Notes under the pieces: generated by a model
The model's database searches: none
What the model saw: the letters and a program-made list of their open reading frames with translations, nothing else
What the model was told of the DNA's origin: nothing
Translations under genes and position numbers: made by a program
Assembly (NCBI GenBank): GCA_900319465.1
Contig: ONOL01000004.1
Coordinates: 20,233-84,232 of the forward strand
DNA from: an uncultured Eubacteriales bacterium
GTDB lineage: Bacteria; Bacillota; Clostridia; Oscillospirales; Oscillospiraceae
Reading direction: 5' to 3'
DNA length: 64,000 nucleotides
Shown: piece after piece, positions 1-9,381 of the stretch
Position numbering within the stretch: position 1 is the first letter of the stretch
Layout: the number at the start of each line of letters is the position of its first letter

Positions 1-401
1 TAGGTCATGGCGACACGGTAGGGATCGTAGCCGGCGACCACAAGGTGCAGCACGAAGCGGTCCACCTTGATCCTGCCGCCGAAACAGGCGAACCCGTCCA
101 CCACAGCCTTCAGCAGCGCCAGGATCTCGTCAAGCGTGATGTCGAGGTTTTTCTTCTCCTTCTGCTGCTCGCCGTCCTCTTCCTTCGGCTTTTTGGCTTT
201 CTTTTCCTTCTTCTTTTTCGGGGGCTTCGGCTCATCCGATTCCGGCTTCTTTTTCCGCGGGAAGAGCCGGATCCGTACCCCCGCGACCTTGGCCGAGACG
301 TGGATCTTCCCCTGCTCATAGCCGAGATCCGCACCAATGGGGACGAGCAGGACCGCCGTTATGATCAGCACGATCACGCCGAGGATAATCAGGAAAACCA
401 A
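1..401 (-). CDS. DUF2953 family membrane-anchored protein, C-terminus cut by window edge
   Basis: Translation from a TTG codon at 401 gives a hydrophobic anchor (residues 2-22), a beta-rich stretch, a very Lys/Glu-rich linker (about residues 48-85) and then a segment containing VDRFVLHLVVAGYDPY, which fits the DUF2953 family found in spore formers. The TTG is preceded by GGAGGG with 8 nt spacing, and this site overlaps the scpB stop. The alternative ATG eight bases upstream is in another frame. The gene follows scpB in the same direction, so it is probably the last gene of that operon. Function unknown; the remainder lies outside the window. Confidence 0.72.
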   Translation of the reverse strand, partial: MVFLIILGVIVLIITAVLLVPIGADLGYEQGKIHVSAKVAGVRIRLFPRKKKPESDEPKPPKKKKEKKAKKPKEEDGEQQKEKKNLDITLDEILALLKAVVDGFACFGGRIKVDRFVLHLVVAGYDPYRVAMT

Positions 402-404
402 GGG

Positions 405-1022
405 TCATCCCTCCTTTGCCGCTTCCCCGTCCAGATCCTCCATGACGATCTGCCCGGGGGTCACGGCGTTCTGCAATTCGTCGATGGCCTTCTGCAGCTT
501 TTCCACGCCCTCGCCGTTCGTCATGTCCGGCAGCGGCGGGAGCTGTGAGAGCTCGGAAATGCCCATGGTGCGCAAGAAGACGTCCGTCGTGCGGAAAAGC
601 GCGGGACGGCCGGGCGCTTCCAGATGCCCGCAGACCTCAATGAGGCCGCGCTCGGCAAGGACGCTTACGGTATAGGAGCTGTCCACGCCGCGCACCCGGT
701 CGATATAGGCGCGGGTAACGGGCTGGAAATACGCGGTGATGGCCAGCGTCTCCAGCGCGGGCTGGGAGAGCATCGGGGGCTTGCGCTGCTCAAGCGCTTT
801 GGTGATGAGCGGCGCGTATTCCGGCGCGGAGCACATCTGCAGCTTGTCCGCAAGGCGCAGGATACGCATGCCGCGCCCCTCCCGCTCATAACGGTCGGCA
901 AGCTGCGCCGCGACGGAGGCAAGCTCGTCCTCGTCCGTCTCCAAAATCAGGCTGAGCCGCGCGAGCTTCACCGGTTCCCCCGCCGCAAAGAGTATTGCCT
1001 CAAGGGCAGAAAAAATATCCAT
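405..1022 (-). CDS. scpB: segregation and condensation protein B
   Basis: 205 residues. ScpB is the winged-helix dimer that binds the ScpA kleisin and, with Smc, compacts and segregates the chromosome. The family pattern is clear: an N-terminal ALEAILFAAGEPV block, LETLAITAYFQPVTRAYIDR in the middle and a second winged helix containing LIEVCGHLEAPGRPALFRTT. The length is normal. It lies 13 bp downstream of scpA in the usual scpA-scpB order and shares its transcript. Confidence 0.96.
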   Translation of the reverse strand: MDIFSALEAILFAAGEPVKLARLSLILETDEDELASVAAQLADRYEREGRGMRILRLADKLQMCSAPEYAPLITKALEQRKPPMLSQPALETLAITAYFQPVTRAYIDRVRGVDSSYTVSVLAERGLIEVCGHLEAPGRPALFRTTDVFLRTMGISELSQLPPLPDMTNGEGVEKLQKAIDELQNAVTPGQIVMEDLDGEAAKEG

Positions 1023-1035
1023 TGCTTCCCGCTTC

Positions 1036-1821
1036 CTATTCTTCGATCTTTTCCAGGATCTCGTCCAGGTCGCCGCCCGTGAAGCGGAGGCGATACGCGT
1101 CTTCCTCCCGGTCGATCTGCACGCTCCCCATGCTCACAAGCTCAAGGACGCTCACGAAGGTGGCGACCACCTCCGACCGCGAGCCGCAGCCGCGGTAAAG
1201 CTCCTCCAGCGTCCCCTCGCCTTCGCGCAGGCGCTCGAGGATCTGGCGGCTCTTGCTGCGCACGCTGTAAACGATGCGCTTCGGAATGGCCGCGCTGATG
1301 GCGGCCTCGCCCTCCGGCGTCTTGGCGCCGCGGGAGAATACCCGGTAGAGAGCGCGCAGCAGATCCACCGGCTCATGGCGGTATTCGTATTCCCGGTTCG
1401 TCCTCGGCAGCGGCTCGGGCAGCTTGGCATAATAGAGCACGCCCAGCTCCGAGGCCTTCCTGAGCGCCGGCGTGACCTTCTGGACGGCAGCGAAGCTGTC
1501 CTTGGCCTTGAGCTGCTCGAGGGACTGGAGCAGGATCTCCAGCTCGGAGACCTCTTCCTCCTGCGTCAGCAGCATCCGGGTCTTGATATACAGCAAATGG
1601 GAGGCCATCTGCACGAATTCACTCGCGATCTCCAGATCCATGCTTTGCATCTCGTCCAGATACGCAAGGTACTGATCCAGGATATCGGAAATAACGATGT
1701 CGCGGATCTCGATCTTGTTTTTGGAAAGCAGCATCAGGATCAGGCTCAGCGGCCCTTCAAAATCCTGCATCTCGCTTTTGTCGCGCACGACGCCTTCCAG
1801 ATAAAAATTCGGATTTTCCAT
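1036..1821 (-). CDS. scpA: segregation and condensation protein A (kleisin)
   Basis: 261 residues. ScpA is the kleisin that bridges the Smc heads. The diagnostic N-terminal block DFEGPLSLILMLLSKNKIEI (residues 20-39) binds the Smc neck, and the C-terminal winged helix (about 185-255) binds the Smc head. The start ATG shares one base with the TGA stop of the upstream site-2 protease (TGATG), which implies translational coupling. Length and gene order are typical of Firmicutes. Confidence 0.96.
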   Translation of the reverse strand: MENPNFYLEGVVRDKSEMQDFEGPLSLILMLLSKNKIEIRDIVISDILDQYLAYLDEMQSMDLEIASEFVQMASHLLYIKTRMLLTQEEEVSELEILLQSLEQLKAKDSFAAVQKVTPALRKASELGVLYYAKLPEPLPRTNREYEYRHEPVDLLRALYRVFSRGAKTPEGEAAISAAIPKRIVYSVRSKSRQILERLREGEGTLEELYRGCGSRSEVVATFVSVLELVSMGSVQIDREEDAYRLRFTGGDLDEILEKIEE

Positions 1822-2543
1822 CAGCGGTAAAACAGCTTTACGATAAGATTCAGGCTCTCCTGCGCCACGGGCATCAGCGTCTGGTAGACGGCATTGATCG
1901 CGGCGGTGAGCGGCGTTCCCAGAACGCCGAGCGCCATCAGCGCAAAAAGAAGCAGCGAGCCGTAGCGCTCGTAGCGGAGCACGGTAAGGTATCCCCTGTC
2001 CGGCAGGAGCGACAGCAGGATCTTCGAGCCGTCCAGCGGCGGCACCGGGATCAGGTTGAAGATCGCAAGACCCAGGCTGATCCGGGCGGTAAGCTGGATC
2101 ATTTCCAGAACATACTGCCCCACCGCGCTCTGCCTGAGCGGGAGGAAGAGCGCCCCGTACAGGGCGAGAAAAACCACGGTAATGATTACGTTGCTCGCGG
2201 GGCCGGCCAGCGCGGTGATCGCCATGTCGCGCTTCGGGCGGCGGAAACAGAACATGTTCACCGGCACGGGCTTTGCCCAGCCGACATGAAACACCAGCAT
2301 CATCAGAAGCCCCATCGGGTCGAGATGCCTGAGGGGGTTGAGCGTGAGGCGGCCGGCGTCCTTCGCCGTGGTATCGCCCAGCTTGTAGGCCGCGAGGCCG
2401 TGGCTCAGCTCATGGAGCGTAATGCACAGCAGGGATGGGATCACGCCCAGCAGGATGTCCAGGAGATAGCTGAAGTCAAACCCGCCCTTGATATCCTCCC
2501 AGATGCCGATGTCGTTCACCTCCCAAGGAAAGCAGCACCGCAC
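1821..2543 (-). CDS. site-2 protease family membrane metalloprotease (M50)
   Basis: Up to 240 residues with five or so membrane segments. The zinc motif HELSH lies at residues 44-48, and the third ligand is the Asp of NLIPVPPLDGSK (D171). The GPASN motif is also present. This is the short M50 subfamily often found beside scpA/scpB. Its substrate is unknown. The start is uncertain: the open frame begins at GTG 2543, and a later GTG (2519) sits directly against a GGGAG, too close for a good ribosome site. A sigma-A promoter lies 155 bp upstream. Confidence 0.88.
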   Translation of the reverse strand: MRCCFPWEVNDIGIWEDIKGGFDFSYLLDILLGVIPSLLCITLHELSHGLAAYKLGDTTAKDAGRLTLNPLRHLDPMGLLMMLVFHVGWAKPVPVNMFCFRRPKRDMAITALAGPASNVIITVVFLALYGALFLPLRQSAVGQYVLEMIQLTARISLGLAIFNLIPVPPLDGSKILLSLLPDRGYLTVLRYERYGSLLLFALMALGVLGTPLTAAINAVYQTLMPVAQESLNLIVKLFYR

Positions 2544-2697
2544 AATCCGCCTTCAAAGTCTATCGGAAAACGCGTCCGGATTTCGTCACTTTTTTCTTGA
2601 AATTCGAAAAGGATTCCTGCGAAAAAGCGCCGTCATCACAACTTGGATTCGGTCGTAATCCGGATTTACCGGACTCTGCGGCATTGCTTTAGTGTTC

Positions 2698-2726
2698 ATT
2701 TTATCAAAGAAAAGGATAAATTACAA
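2698..2726 (-). promoter_or_regulatory. sigma-A promoter for the M50-scpA-scpB operon
   Basis: On the minus strand, TTGTAA (2726-2721), a 17-nt spacer and TAAAAT (2703-2698) lie upstream of the site-2 protease gene and downstream of a hairpin that follows engB. Four of six and five of six positions match the consensus. Confidence 0.55.
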
Positions 2727-2728
2727 GA

Positions 2729-2757
2729 GCGGGGCAAGAATTCCTGCCCCGCTTTTT
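2729..2757. terminator. hairpin between engB and the M50-scpA-scpB promoter
   Basis: GCGGGGCA (2729-2736) and TGCCCCGC (2745-2752) form an 8-bp GC stem with an 8-nt loop. The T-run follows on the plus strand and an A-run precedes on the minus strand. It sits 24 bp after the engB stop, so it probably ends the lon-engB transcript, although the U-tract on that strand is poor. Confidence 0.5.
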
Positions 2758-2776
2758 GCGTCTGTCGGAAATGGGA

Positions 2777-3367
2777 TCACAGCAGCTTCAGGATCTCTGC
2801 GAGCAGGGCTTCCCTGCCCTGCCCCTTTTCCGCGGAAAACGGGATCAGCAGCACGTCCCCGGGCAGCTTCAGCGTCTCGCGGATGAGTGCAAGATTCGGC
2901 TCGATCTCGCTTTTTTTGAGCTTGTCGAGCTTGTTGGCCACAACGACGAGCCGGCAGCCGCTGTTTTTGAAGTACTCCGCCATCGTCACGTCGTCCGCCG
3001 TAGGCTTGTGCCGCGCGTCCACGATCATGACGCCGAGGCTCATCAGCGAAGGCTCCGCGAAGAAGTCCTCCATGAGTTTCCCCCAGCGATCGCGCTCGCT
3101 CTGCGAGACCTTGGCGTAGCCGTAGCCCGGCAGGTCGACAAAGTAGAGCTTCTCGTCGATGAAGAAGTAGTTGACGTGCACGGTCTTCCCGGGAGACGCG
3201 CCCACGCGGGCGAAATTTTTCCGGTTGAGCATGCGGTTAATGACCGAGGACTTGCCGACGTTCGATTTGCCCGCAAACACCACGGTCGGCAGCGGAGTGC
3301 GGATAAACTGCTTCGGGCTTGCCGCCGAGCGGATAAATTCCGCGCGGTTAACATTCAAACCTGCCAT
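2777..3367 (-). CDS. engB: ribosome biogenesis GTP-binding protein YsxC/EngB
   Basis: 196 residues. This is a TRAFAC GTPase needed for late assembly of the 50S subunit. Visible motifs are G1 AGKSNVGKSS, G3 DLPGYGYAKVS and G4 VVANKLDKL. Length and motifs are standard. It starts 7 bp after the lon stop, the usual lon-ysxC arrangement, and is presumably co-transcribed with lon. Confidence 0.96.
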   Translation of the reverse strand: MAGLNVNRAEFIRSAASPKQFIRTPLPTVVFAGKSNVGKSSVINRMLNRKNFARVGASPGKTVHVNYFFIDEKLYFVDLPGYGYAKVSQSERDRWGKLMEDFFAEPSLMSLGVMIVDARHKPTADDVTMAEYFKNSGCRLVVVANKLDKLKKSEIEPNLALIRETLKLPGDVLLIPFSAEKGQGREALLAEILKLL

Positions 3368-3374
3368 GGCGCAC

Positions 3375-5777
3375 CTACTGTCTCACGCCGCTGCGTTCCT
3401 TCGCCGGCGGCGGAAGGGGCGCCGCGGAAGCGCTCTTCCTCTCGCTCTCCCGCCGGATCAGCGCAAGATCCAGGATCTTGTCGACGTGGTCGGTGGGTAC
3501 GAAGCGGAGCTTCGCGCGTACGCTCTGGTCGATCTTCGCGAGATCCGCCTCGTTGTCCGCGGGAAGGATGACCGTATGCACCCCCGCGCGCAGCGCCGCC
3601 ATGGTCTTCTCCCGCAGCCCGCCGATGGCGAGCACGCGGCCGCGCAGGGTGATCTCCCCCGTCATGGCCACGTCATGCCGCACCGGGTCGCCGGTCAGGG
3701 CGGAGATGAGCGCGACGGTCATCGTGATGCCGGCGGAGGGTCCGTCCTTGGGCACGGCGCCCTCCGGGAAATGGATATGGATATCCTTGTTCTTGTAAAA
3801 GTCCGGATCAATGCCGAGCACGGACGCGCGGCTGCGGATGTAGGTCATCGCGGCCTGCGCCGACTCCTTCATCACGTCGCCGAGGTTGCCGGTGAGCTGC
3901 AGCTTTCCGCTGCCCTCGACCACGGCGGCCTCCACGTCGAGGATCTCGCCGCCGACGCTCGTCCAGGCCAGTCCGCGCACCAGCCCCACCTCTCCGTGCA
4001 GGCGCTGCTCATCCGGCTTGTACTTCGCCGGACCCAGCAGCTCTTCAAGCCGTTCAGGCTTCACGGACAGGCTTTTGTATGTACCCTCGGCGATCCCGCC
4101 GGCCGCCTTGCGGCAGATGGAGGCGAGCTCGCGTTCCAGCAGGCGCACGCCGGATTCCCGGGTATAGTCGCGGATGATATGCCGGACCGCCTCGTCGGAG
4201 ACGCGAAGCTGCGTCCCCTTCAGGCCGTGCTTTTTCCGCTGCTTGGGCAGGAGATGCCCCTTGGCGATCTGCAGCTTCTCCTCATCGGTATAGCTGGAGA
4301 GCTCAATGACCTCCATGCGGTCCAGCAGAGGCTTGGGGATCGAGCCGGGATCGTTCGCGGTCGTGATGAAAAACACCTGGCCGAGATCGAAGGGCAGCTC
4401 GAGGAAGTTATCGCGGAAGCTGCCGTTCTGCTCCGGGTCGAGCGCCTCAAGCAGCGCGGCGCTCGGGTCGCCCCGGTAGTCCGAGCCGAGCTTGTCGATC
4501 TCATCGAGCACCATGAGCGGGTTCGAGGAGCCTGCCTGTATGATGCCGCTGATGATGCGGCCGGGCATGGCGCCGATATAGGTCTTGCGGTGGCCGCGGA
4601 TCTCCGCCTCGTCGTGCACGCCGCCGAGGGAGACGCGCACCAGCTTGCGGTTGACCGCGCGGGCGATGCTCATGGCGATGCTGGTCTTGCCGGTGCCCGG
4701 AGGGCCGACAAGGCACAGCAGCCCGCCTTTGATCTCCGGGCTGAGCCGGCGCACGGCCAGATACTCCAGGATGCGCTCCTTGACCCTGTCCAGGCCGAAG
4801 TGGTCCTCGTCTAGGAGCCGGCGCGCCCTGGCGATGTCCAGCGTCTCCCGGGTCTTCACGCCCCAGGGGATCTCCAGGCAAACGTCCAGATAGCCGCGCA
4901 GCACCGCCGCCTCGGAGGAGCCGAAGGGCTGCTTGGCCAGCCGCGAAAGCTCCTTGCGCAGCTTCTGTCTGACTTCATCCGACGCGTCCAGAGCATCGAT
5001 CTTCTGCCGGTATTCGTCAATATCGTCCAGCGAGCCCTCGTCACCCAGCTCGGACTGGATGATCTTCATCTGCTCGCGCAGATAGTACTCGCGCTGGCTG
5101 CGGTTCATGGCCTCCTGCGTCTCGTCGTTGAGCTCCTTCTCGATGCCCAGCACCGCCAGCTCGTGGTTGAGGATCTTGCCGAGCAGCAGCAGGCGGCGGC
5201 TGGGATACAGGCACTCGAGGACGCTCTGCTTGTCCTCCGACGGCAGGTGCATGTTCTGCGCGACGTAATAGGCCACATAGTCCGGCCGCGGATTCGACAG
5301 CAGGTTCAGGATCTGCTCGCTCGGCATATCCTGATTGGCCCGCAGGTATTCGTCAAAAAGCGTGACGCAGTTGCGCACAAGTGCCTGCATCCTGACCTCG
5401 CTGACACGCTCCGGCCGGTCGGGCAGCGCCTGCAGCTCGGCCTGATAGCCCTTGGGATCGGTATCCACCTTGCGCGCGGCGGCCCGGTACAGGCCCTCCA
5501 CCATCACACGGCAGATGCCGCCGTGGGGCTGCCGGAGCTGCTGGCGCAGTCGGCAGACCGTGCCCACGGAATAGATCTCCTCTTCTCTGGGCATGTCGTC
5601 CGCCAGATTTTTCTGGGCCGCGAGGAAGATCAGCTGTTCGCTCTTCCCGGCGAGCGCCAGCGCCGCAACGGACGCGGGTCGCTCCACGTCAAAGGTGAGG
5701 AGCATACCCGGAAAAACCGTCAGTCCGCGCAGGGCGATCATTGGAAGACGGATAGTCTGAATACTGTTATCCTGCAT
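3375..5777 (-). CDS. lon: ATP-dependent endopeptidase La
   Basis: 800 residues, full length. Lon is the cytosolic AAA+ protease that degrades misfolded and regulatory proteins. There is an N-terminal LON substrate-binding domain (about 10-200), a coiled helical segment, the AAA+ module with Walker A GPPGTGKTS near residue 355, and the protease domain with catalytic Ser in KDGPSAGITM (about 679) and Lys in REKTMAAL (about 721). It is LonA type: no membrane insertion in the AAA domain. It follows clpX by 44 bp in the conserved tig-clp-lon order. Confidence 0.97.
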   Translation of the reverse strand: MQDNSIQTIRLPMIALRGLTVFPGMLLTFDVERPASVAALALAGKSEQLIFLAAQKNLADDMPREEEIYSVGTVCRLRQQLRQPHGGICRVMVEGLYRAAARKVDTDPKGYQAELQALPDRPERVSEVRMQALVRNCVTLFDEYLRANQDMPSEQILNLLSNPRPDYVAYYVAQNMHLPSEDKQSVLECLYPSRRLLLLGKILNHELAVLGIEKELNDETQEAMNRSQREYYLREQMKIIQSELGDEGSLDDIDEYRQKIDALDASDEVRQKLRKELSRLAKQPFGSSEAAVLRGYLDVCLEIPWGVKTRETLDIARARRLLDEDHFGLDRVKERILEYLAVRRLSPEIKGGLLCLVGPPGTGKTSIAMSIARAVNRKLVRVSLGGVHDEAEIRGHRKTYIGAMPGRIISGIIQAGSSNPLMVLDEIDKLGSDYRGDPSAALLEALDPEQNGSFRDNFLELPFDLGQVFFITTANDPGSIPKPLLDRMEVIELSSYTDEEKLQIAKGHLLPKQRKKHGLKGTQLRVSDEAVRHIIRDYTRESGVRLLERELASICRKAAGGIAEGTYKSLSVKPERLEELLGPAKYKPDEQRLHGEVGLVRGLAWTSVGGEILDVEAAVVEGSGKLQLTGNLGDVMKESAQAAMTYIRSRASVLGIDPDFYKNKDIHIHFPEGAVPKDGPSAGITMTVALISALTGDPVRHDVAMTGEITLRGRVLAIGGLREKTMAALRAGVHTVILPADNEADLAKIDQSVRAKLRFVPTDHVDKILDLALIRRESERKSASAAPLPPPAKERSGVRQ

Positions 5778-5821
5778 GGTGTATCTTCTCCTTTCCGGAG
5801 GATGTGGTAATCATCAGGGGA

Positions 5822-7069
5822 TCATTTTTTCTCGATCAGCGGCTTGGCTTCGCCTTTTACGCACGCGGCCGTGATCGTCACTTTCTTTACCGCGGGATCG
5901 GAGGGGACGGCGTACATCACGTCCGTCATCACGCCCTCCATGACGCTCCTCAGGCCGCGGGCGCCGATCTTGCGTTCAATGGCCTTGTCGGCAATGGCCT
6001 CCAGCGCGTCGCTCTCATAGACGAGTTCGACGCTGTCCATGGCCATCAGGGCCTGATACTGCTTGGTCATGGCGTTCTTCGGCTCGGTGAGGATGCGCAC
6101 GAGATCGTCCCGCTTGAGGGAATCGAGCGAGGCGACCACGGGAAGACGGCCGATCAGCTCGGGGATGATGCCGAACTTCAGCAGGTCGTGCTGCTGCACC
6201 TGGGCAAGGATCTCGCCCACGTCGCGCTCCGCGCTGCTTGTGATCTCCGCGCCGAAGCCCATGGTCTTCTTGCTGCTGCGCTTCTCGATGATCTTATCCA
6301 GACCGTCAAAGGCGCCGCCGCAGATAAAGAGGACGTTCGTGGTGTCCACGTGGATAAACTCCTGGTGCGGGTGCTTGCGCCCGCCCTGGGGCGGGACGTT
6401 CGCTACCGTGCCCTCGAGGAGCTTCAGCAGCGCCTGCTGTACGCCCTCGCCGGAGACGTCGCGCGTGATGGAGGTATTCTCGCTCTTGCGGGCGATCTTA
6501 TCGATCTCGTCAATGTAAATGATGCCGCGCTGGGCGCGCTCCACGTCGAAGTCCGCCGCCTGCAGGAGCTTGAGGATCACGTTCTCCACGTCCTCGCCCA
6601 CGTAGCCCGCCTCGGTCAGCGTGGTCGCGTCGGCAATGGCGAAGGGAACGTCCAGCATCTTCGCCATGGTCTGGGCGAAGAGGGTCTTGCCGCTGCCGGT
6701 CGGGCCGATGAGCAGGATGTTGCTCTTCTGCAGCTCGACGTCGTCCTTGGCGGCGTGCAGGATGCGCTTGTAGTGGTTATAGACCGCCACCGCCAGCACG
6801 ACCTTCGCGCGGTCCTGGCCGATCACGTATTCGTCCAGGCCGGCCTTGATCTGCATGGGCTTGGGCAGCTTCTCAAATGCCAGCGGCAGTCCGTCATACC
6901 CGGTGACGGGGCTTGCCGGCGCGGGGATATCGTCCACGATGGACATGCACATGCGCACGCACTCGTCGCAGATATAGCTGCCGTTGCCTGCGATCAGACG
7001 GTTGACAAGCGACTGGGGCTTGCCGCAGAAGGAGCAGCGAATGCTTCTCCGGTCGTCGTTTTTTACCAT
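5822..7069 (-). CDS. clpX: ATP-dependent Clp protease ATP-binding subunit ClpX
   Basis: 415 residues from ATG 7069, chosen because GGAG lies 7 nt upstream; the frame stays open to a TTG at 7081. ClpX unfolds tagged substrates and feeds them into ClpP. The N-terminal zinc finger uses CSFC and CDEC (C12, C15, C34, C37), Walker A is GPTGSGKTL (about 118-126), and the arginine-rich sensor region and IGF-type ClpP loop region are in place. It lies downstream of clpP, separated by a hairpin that could reduce its expression. Confidence 0.97.
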   Translation of the reverse strand: MVKNDDRRSIRCSFCGKPQSLVNRLIAGNGSYICDECVRMCMSIVDDIPAPASPVTGYDGLPLAFEKLPKPMQIKAGLDEYVIGQDRAKVVLAVAVYNHYKRILHAAKDDVELQKSNILLIGPTGSGKTLFAQTMAKMLDVPFAIADATTLTEAGYVGEDVENVILKLLQAADFDVERAQRGIIYIDEIDKIARKSENTSITRDVSGEGVQQALLKLLEGTVANVPPQGGRKHPHQEFIHVDTTNVLFICGGAFDGLDKIIEKRSSKKTMGFGAEITSSAERDVGEILAQVQQHDLLKFGIIPELIGRLPVVASLDSLKRDDLVRILTEPKNAMTKQYQALMAMDSVELVYESDALEAIADKAIERKIGARGLRSVMEGVMTDVMYAVPSDPAVKKVTITAACVKGEAKPLIEKK

Positions 7070-7082
7070 TTGCTTCTCCAAT

Positions 7083-7113
7083 CTTCAAAATGGGGGAACC
7101 GCAGTTCCCCCAT
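7083..7113 (-). terminator. hairpin between clpP and clpX
   Basis: ATGGGGGAAC (7090-7099) pairs with GTTCCCCCAT (7104-7113), a perfect 10-bp stem with a 4-nt loop. On the minus strand it is followed by TTTTGAAG. It lies 20 bp after the clpP stop, so it may be a partial terminator that sets the clpP:clpX ratio. Confidence 0.5.
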
Positions 7114-7132
7114 CATCCTTCATGCCTTCAGT

Positions 7133-7714
7133 TCAGCGCTTGTAAATGACCTTGTCGATCAGTCCGTACGCCTGCGCCTCCTCGGCGGTCAGCCAGCGGT
7201 CGCGCTCCGAGTCGGCTTTGACCTGCTCGGGCGTCTTACCGGTGTTCTCGGCGAGGATCTTGTTCAGGCGCTCCTTGATCTTCAGGAAGTGCTCCACGTC
7301 GATCTCCATGTCCGTCACCTTGCCCTGCGTGCCGGCGGAGGGCTGGTGGATCATGATCTCGGCGTTGGGCAGGGCGATGCGCTTGCCCTTGGCGCCGGAG
7401 GAGAGCAGGAACGCGCCCATGGAGGCGGCCATGCCCACGCAGATGGTGGAGACGTCGGGTTTGATGTACTGCATCGTATCGTAGATGGCCATGCCGGCAG
7501 ACACGCTGCCGCCGGGGCTGTTGATGTAAAACTGGATGTCCTTGTCGGGGTCCTGCGCCTCCAGATACAGAAGCTGCGCCACGATCAGGCTCGCCGTGGT
7601 GTCATTCACTTCCTCGGACAGCATAACGATGCGGTCATTGAGCAGGCGGGAGAAAATATCGTAGGATCTCTCGCCGCGGCTGGTCTGCTCTACCACATAA
7701 GGAACCAAACTCAT
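7133..7714 (-). CDS. clpP: ATP-dependent Clp protease proteolytic subunit
   Basis: 193 residues. ClpP is the serine-protease chamber partnered by ClpX. The catalytic triad is visible: Ser98 in GMAASMG, His123 in MIHQPSAG, and Asp172 in SERDRW. Length is normal. The start ATG is preceded by GGAGA. It is flanked by clpX downstream and tig upstream, a conserved protein-quality-control block. Confidence 0.97.
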   Translation of the reverse strand: MSLVPYVVEQTSRGERSYDIFSRLLNDRIVMLSEEVNDTTASLIVAQLLYLEAQDPDKDIQFYINSPGGSVSAGMAIYDTMQYIKPDVSTICVGMAASMGAFLLSSGAKGKRIALPNAEIMIHQPSAGTQGKVTDMEIDVEHFLKIKERLNKILAENTGKTPEQVKADSERDRWLTAEEAQAYGLIDKVIYKR

Positions 7715-7805
7715 AATATGAAACTCTCCTTTGCAAAAATGTCAACTCTCAACTGCAAAATGAGATAGCGCGGGGCTGTCTCGCCCAAACCGGTTTTCCT
7801 CGCAG

Positions 7806-7880
7806 CCTGCCCGCGGAAGGCACGGTCTGCGGGCCGCGCGGCCCTTCCCGCCGAATCGGCGGGGCCTTGCCCGCAGGCCG
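7806..7880. repeat. GC-rich palindromic (REP-like) element between tig and clpP
   Basis: This stretch of the 259-bp tig-clpP gap holds nested inverted repeats: GGGCCGCGCGGCCC (7831-7844), then CCCGCCG AAT CGGCGGG (7847-7863), bounded by GCCCGCGGAAGG and its partner CCTTGCCCGCAGG. No gene is visible. It could be a REP-type element or a strong mRNA structure that ends tig transcription. Confidence 0.45.
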
Positions 7881-7973
7881 GGCGCGGCGCAGGAGCGGCG
7901 CGATCGTGCAGCCTCACTTCGCAATCGAATCCAAGAGAGCATATCCCTATCCCGGGAAAATTATTCGGGCAGA

Positions 7974-9284
7974 TTACTCGTCCTTCTTCTCTTCCTTCGC
8001 TTCTTCGACGACGGCGGAATCGAAGATCAGGTTCTGGGCCTTCTCCTTGAGGAGCTCGGCCTTCAGCATCGCCTCGCCGAAGTAGTTCTTGATCTGCTCC
8101 ACGGTGGCACCGACGCTCTCGGAGACCTTCTTGGCGTACTCCTCGATCTCCTCCTGCGCGGCCTCCAGCTTCTCGGCGCCGATCACGGCCTCGAGCAGCA
8201 TGTCGCTGCGGACCTGGAATTCGGCGGAGGGCAGGATGCTCTGGTTCATCAGCTCGCTGTCGAGGCCCATCATCTCGCTCAGCTTCTCGATGGGCATGCT
8301 GCGGTCGGTCAGGCCGAAGTTCGCCGCGTAATTGCGGATGATCTCCTCCGCCTTCTCCTTGATCATCACGTCGGGCACCACAACGCTCATGTTGTCGGTG
8401 GCCTTCTTCATGATGAGGTTGCGGAAGGAGCTCTCAGCCTGATCGGCAGCCCTCTGCTTCATCTGCTCGCGCAGATCGTTCTTGTACTCCTCGAGTGTGT
8501 CGAACTCGGAGACGTCCTTGGCAAACTCGTCGTCCGCCTCAGGCAGCTCGGAAACGGAAATGCTGTTGAGCTTGACCTTGAAGACCACGTCCTTGCCGGC
8601 CAGGCCTTCCACATAGTCCTTCGGGAAGGTAATGGGAAGCTCCTTCTCCTCACCGATCGTCATACCGGCGACCTGCTCCTCAAAGCCGGGAACGAAGGAG
8701 TGGGAGCCCAGCTCGAGGCTGTACCCCTCGGCCTTGCCGCCGTCGAAGCGCTCGCCGTCCAGGAAGCCGTCAAAATCAATGTTGACGGTATCGCCCATCG
8801 CGGCGGGGCGGTCCTCCACGGAGATCTGGCGGGCGTTCTGCTTGCGCTGCTTGTCCAGCTCGTGCTCGACCTCGTCCTCATCGACCTCGACCGCGGGCTT
8901 CTCGGCGCTCAGCCCCTTGTACTCGCCGAGGGTGACCTCGGGGTAGAGGGTAATCTCAAAGGTAAAGGAAGCGCTCTTGTCGTCGTTGACCTTCACGTCG
9001 CTGACGGAGGGGGCGCCCACCATGCGCAGGCCGGATTCGGCCAGGCCCTTGTCAAAAGCCTCGGGAGCCAGCGCGTCCAGCGCGTCCTGGTAAAAGACCT
9101 CGGAACCGTACATGCCTTCCACAACGGCGCGGGGGGCCTTGCCCTTGCGGAAGCCGGGAATATTGATACTGCTCTTGTTCTTCAGGTAAGCGCCGTTGAC
9201 CGCTTTCTCAAATTCCGCGGCATCGGCTTCCACCGTAAACAGGGCGGTGTTGTTTTCTTTTTTCTCTACGTTCTTGAAAATCAT
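7974..9284 (-). CDS. tig: trigger factor, ribosome-associated chaperone and peptidyl-prolyl isomerase
   Basis: 436 residues. Trigger factor docks on L23 at the ribosome exit tunnel. The ribosome-binding signature GFRKGKAPRAVVE is near residue 44; the FKBP-type isomerase domain (about 155-240, with DTVNIDFDGFLDGERFDGG region) follows, then the helical C-terminal chaperone arms. The C-terminus ends in a Glu/Lys-rich tail. Length is typical. It has its own promoter at 9323-9351. Confidence 0.96.
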   Translation of the reverse strand: MIFKNVEKKENNTALFTVEADAAEFEKAVNGAYLKNKSSINIPGFRKGKAPRAVVEGMYGSEVFYQDALDALAPEAFDKGLAESGLRMVGAPSVSDVKVNDDKSASFTFEITLYPEVTLGEYKGLSAEKPAVEVDEDEVEHELDKQRKQNARQISVEDRPAAMGDTVNIDFDGFLDGERFDGGKAEGYSLELGSHSFVPGFEEQVAGMTIGEEKELPITFPKDYVEGLAGKDVVFKVKLNSISVSELPEADDEFAKDVSEFDTLEEYKNDLREQMKQRAADQAESSFRNLIMKKATDNMSVVVPDVMIKEKAEEIIRNYAANFGLTDRSMPIEKLSEMMGLDSELMNQSILPSAEFQVRSDMLLEAVIGAEKLEAAQEEIEEYAKKVSESVGATVEQIKNYFGEAMLKAELLKEKAQNLIFDSAVVEEAKEEKKDE

Positions 9285-9322
9285 GGTTTGCCTTCCTCCT
9301 CAGTTAATGCCTAAGCCTGAAT

Positions 9323-9351
9323 ACTATATCAGAATTGTTTTATAAAATCAA
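9323..9351 (-). promoter_or_regulatory. sigma-A promoter of tig
   Basis: Minus strand TTGATT (9351-9346), 17-nt spacer, TATAGT (9328-9323), about 39 bp ahead of the tig start codon, in an AT-rich stretch unlike the surroundings. Confidence 0.6.
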
Positions 9352-9381
9352 TGACAATTTCACAAACTTTACGGGGAAACT

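Noticed and set aside
110-337. Arg/Ser-rich 75-codon minus-strand frame
   Set aside because: It is an out-of-frame reading of the Lys-rich linker of the DUF2953 gene.
7715-7745. TTGACA at 7745-7740 (minus) as a clpP promoter
   Set aside because: It lies 26 bp before the start codon, which would place transcription start at or after the ATG; the ribosome site GGAGA is in the putative spacer.
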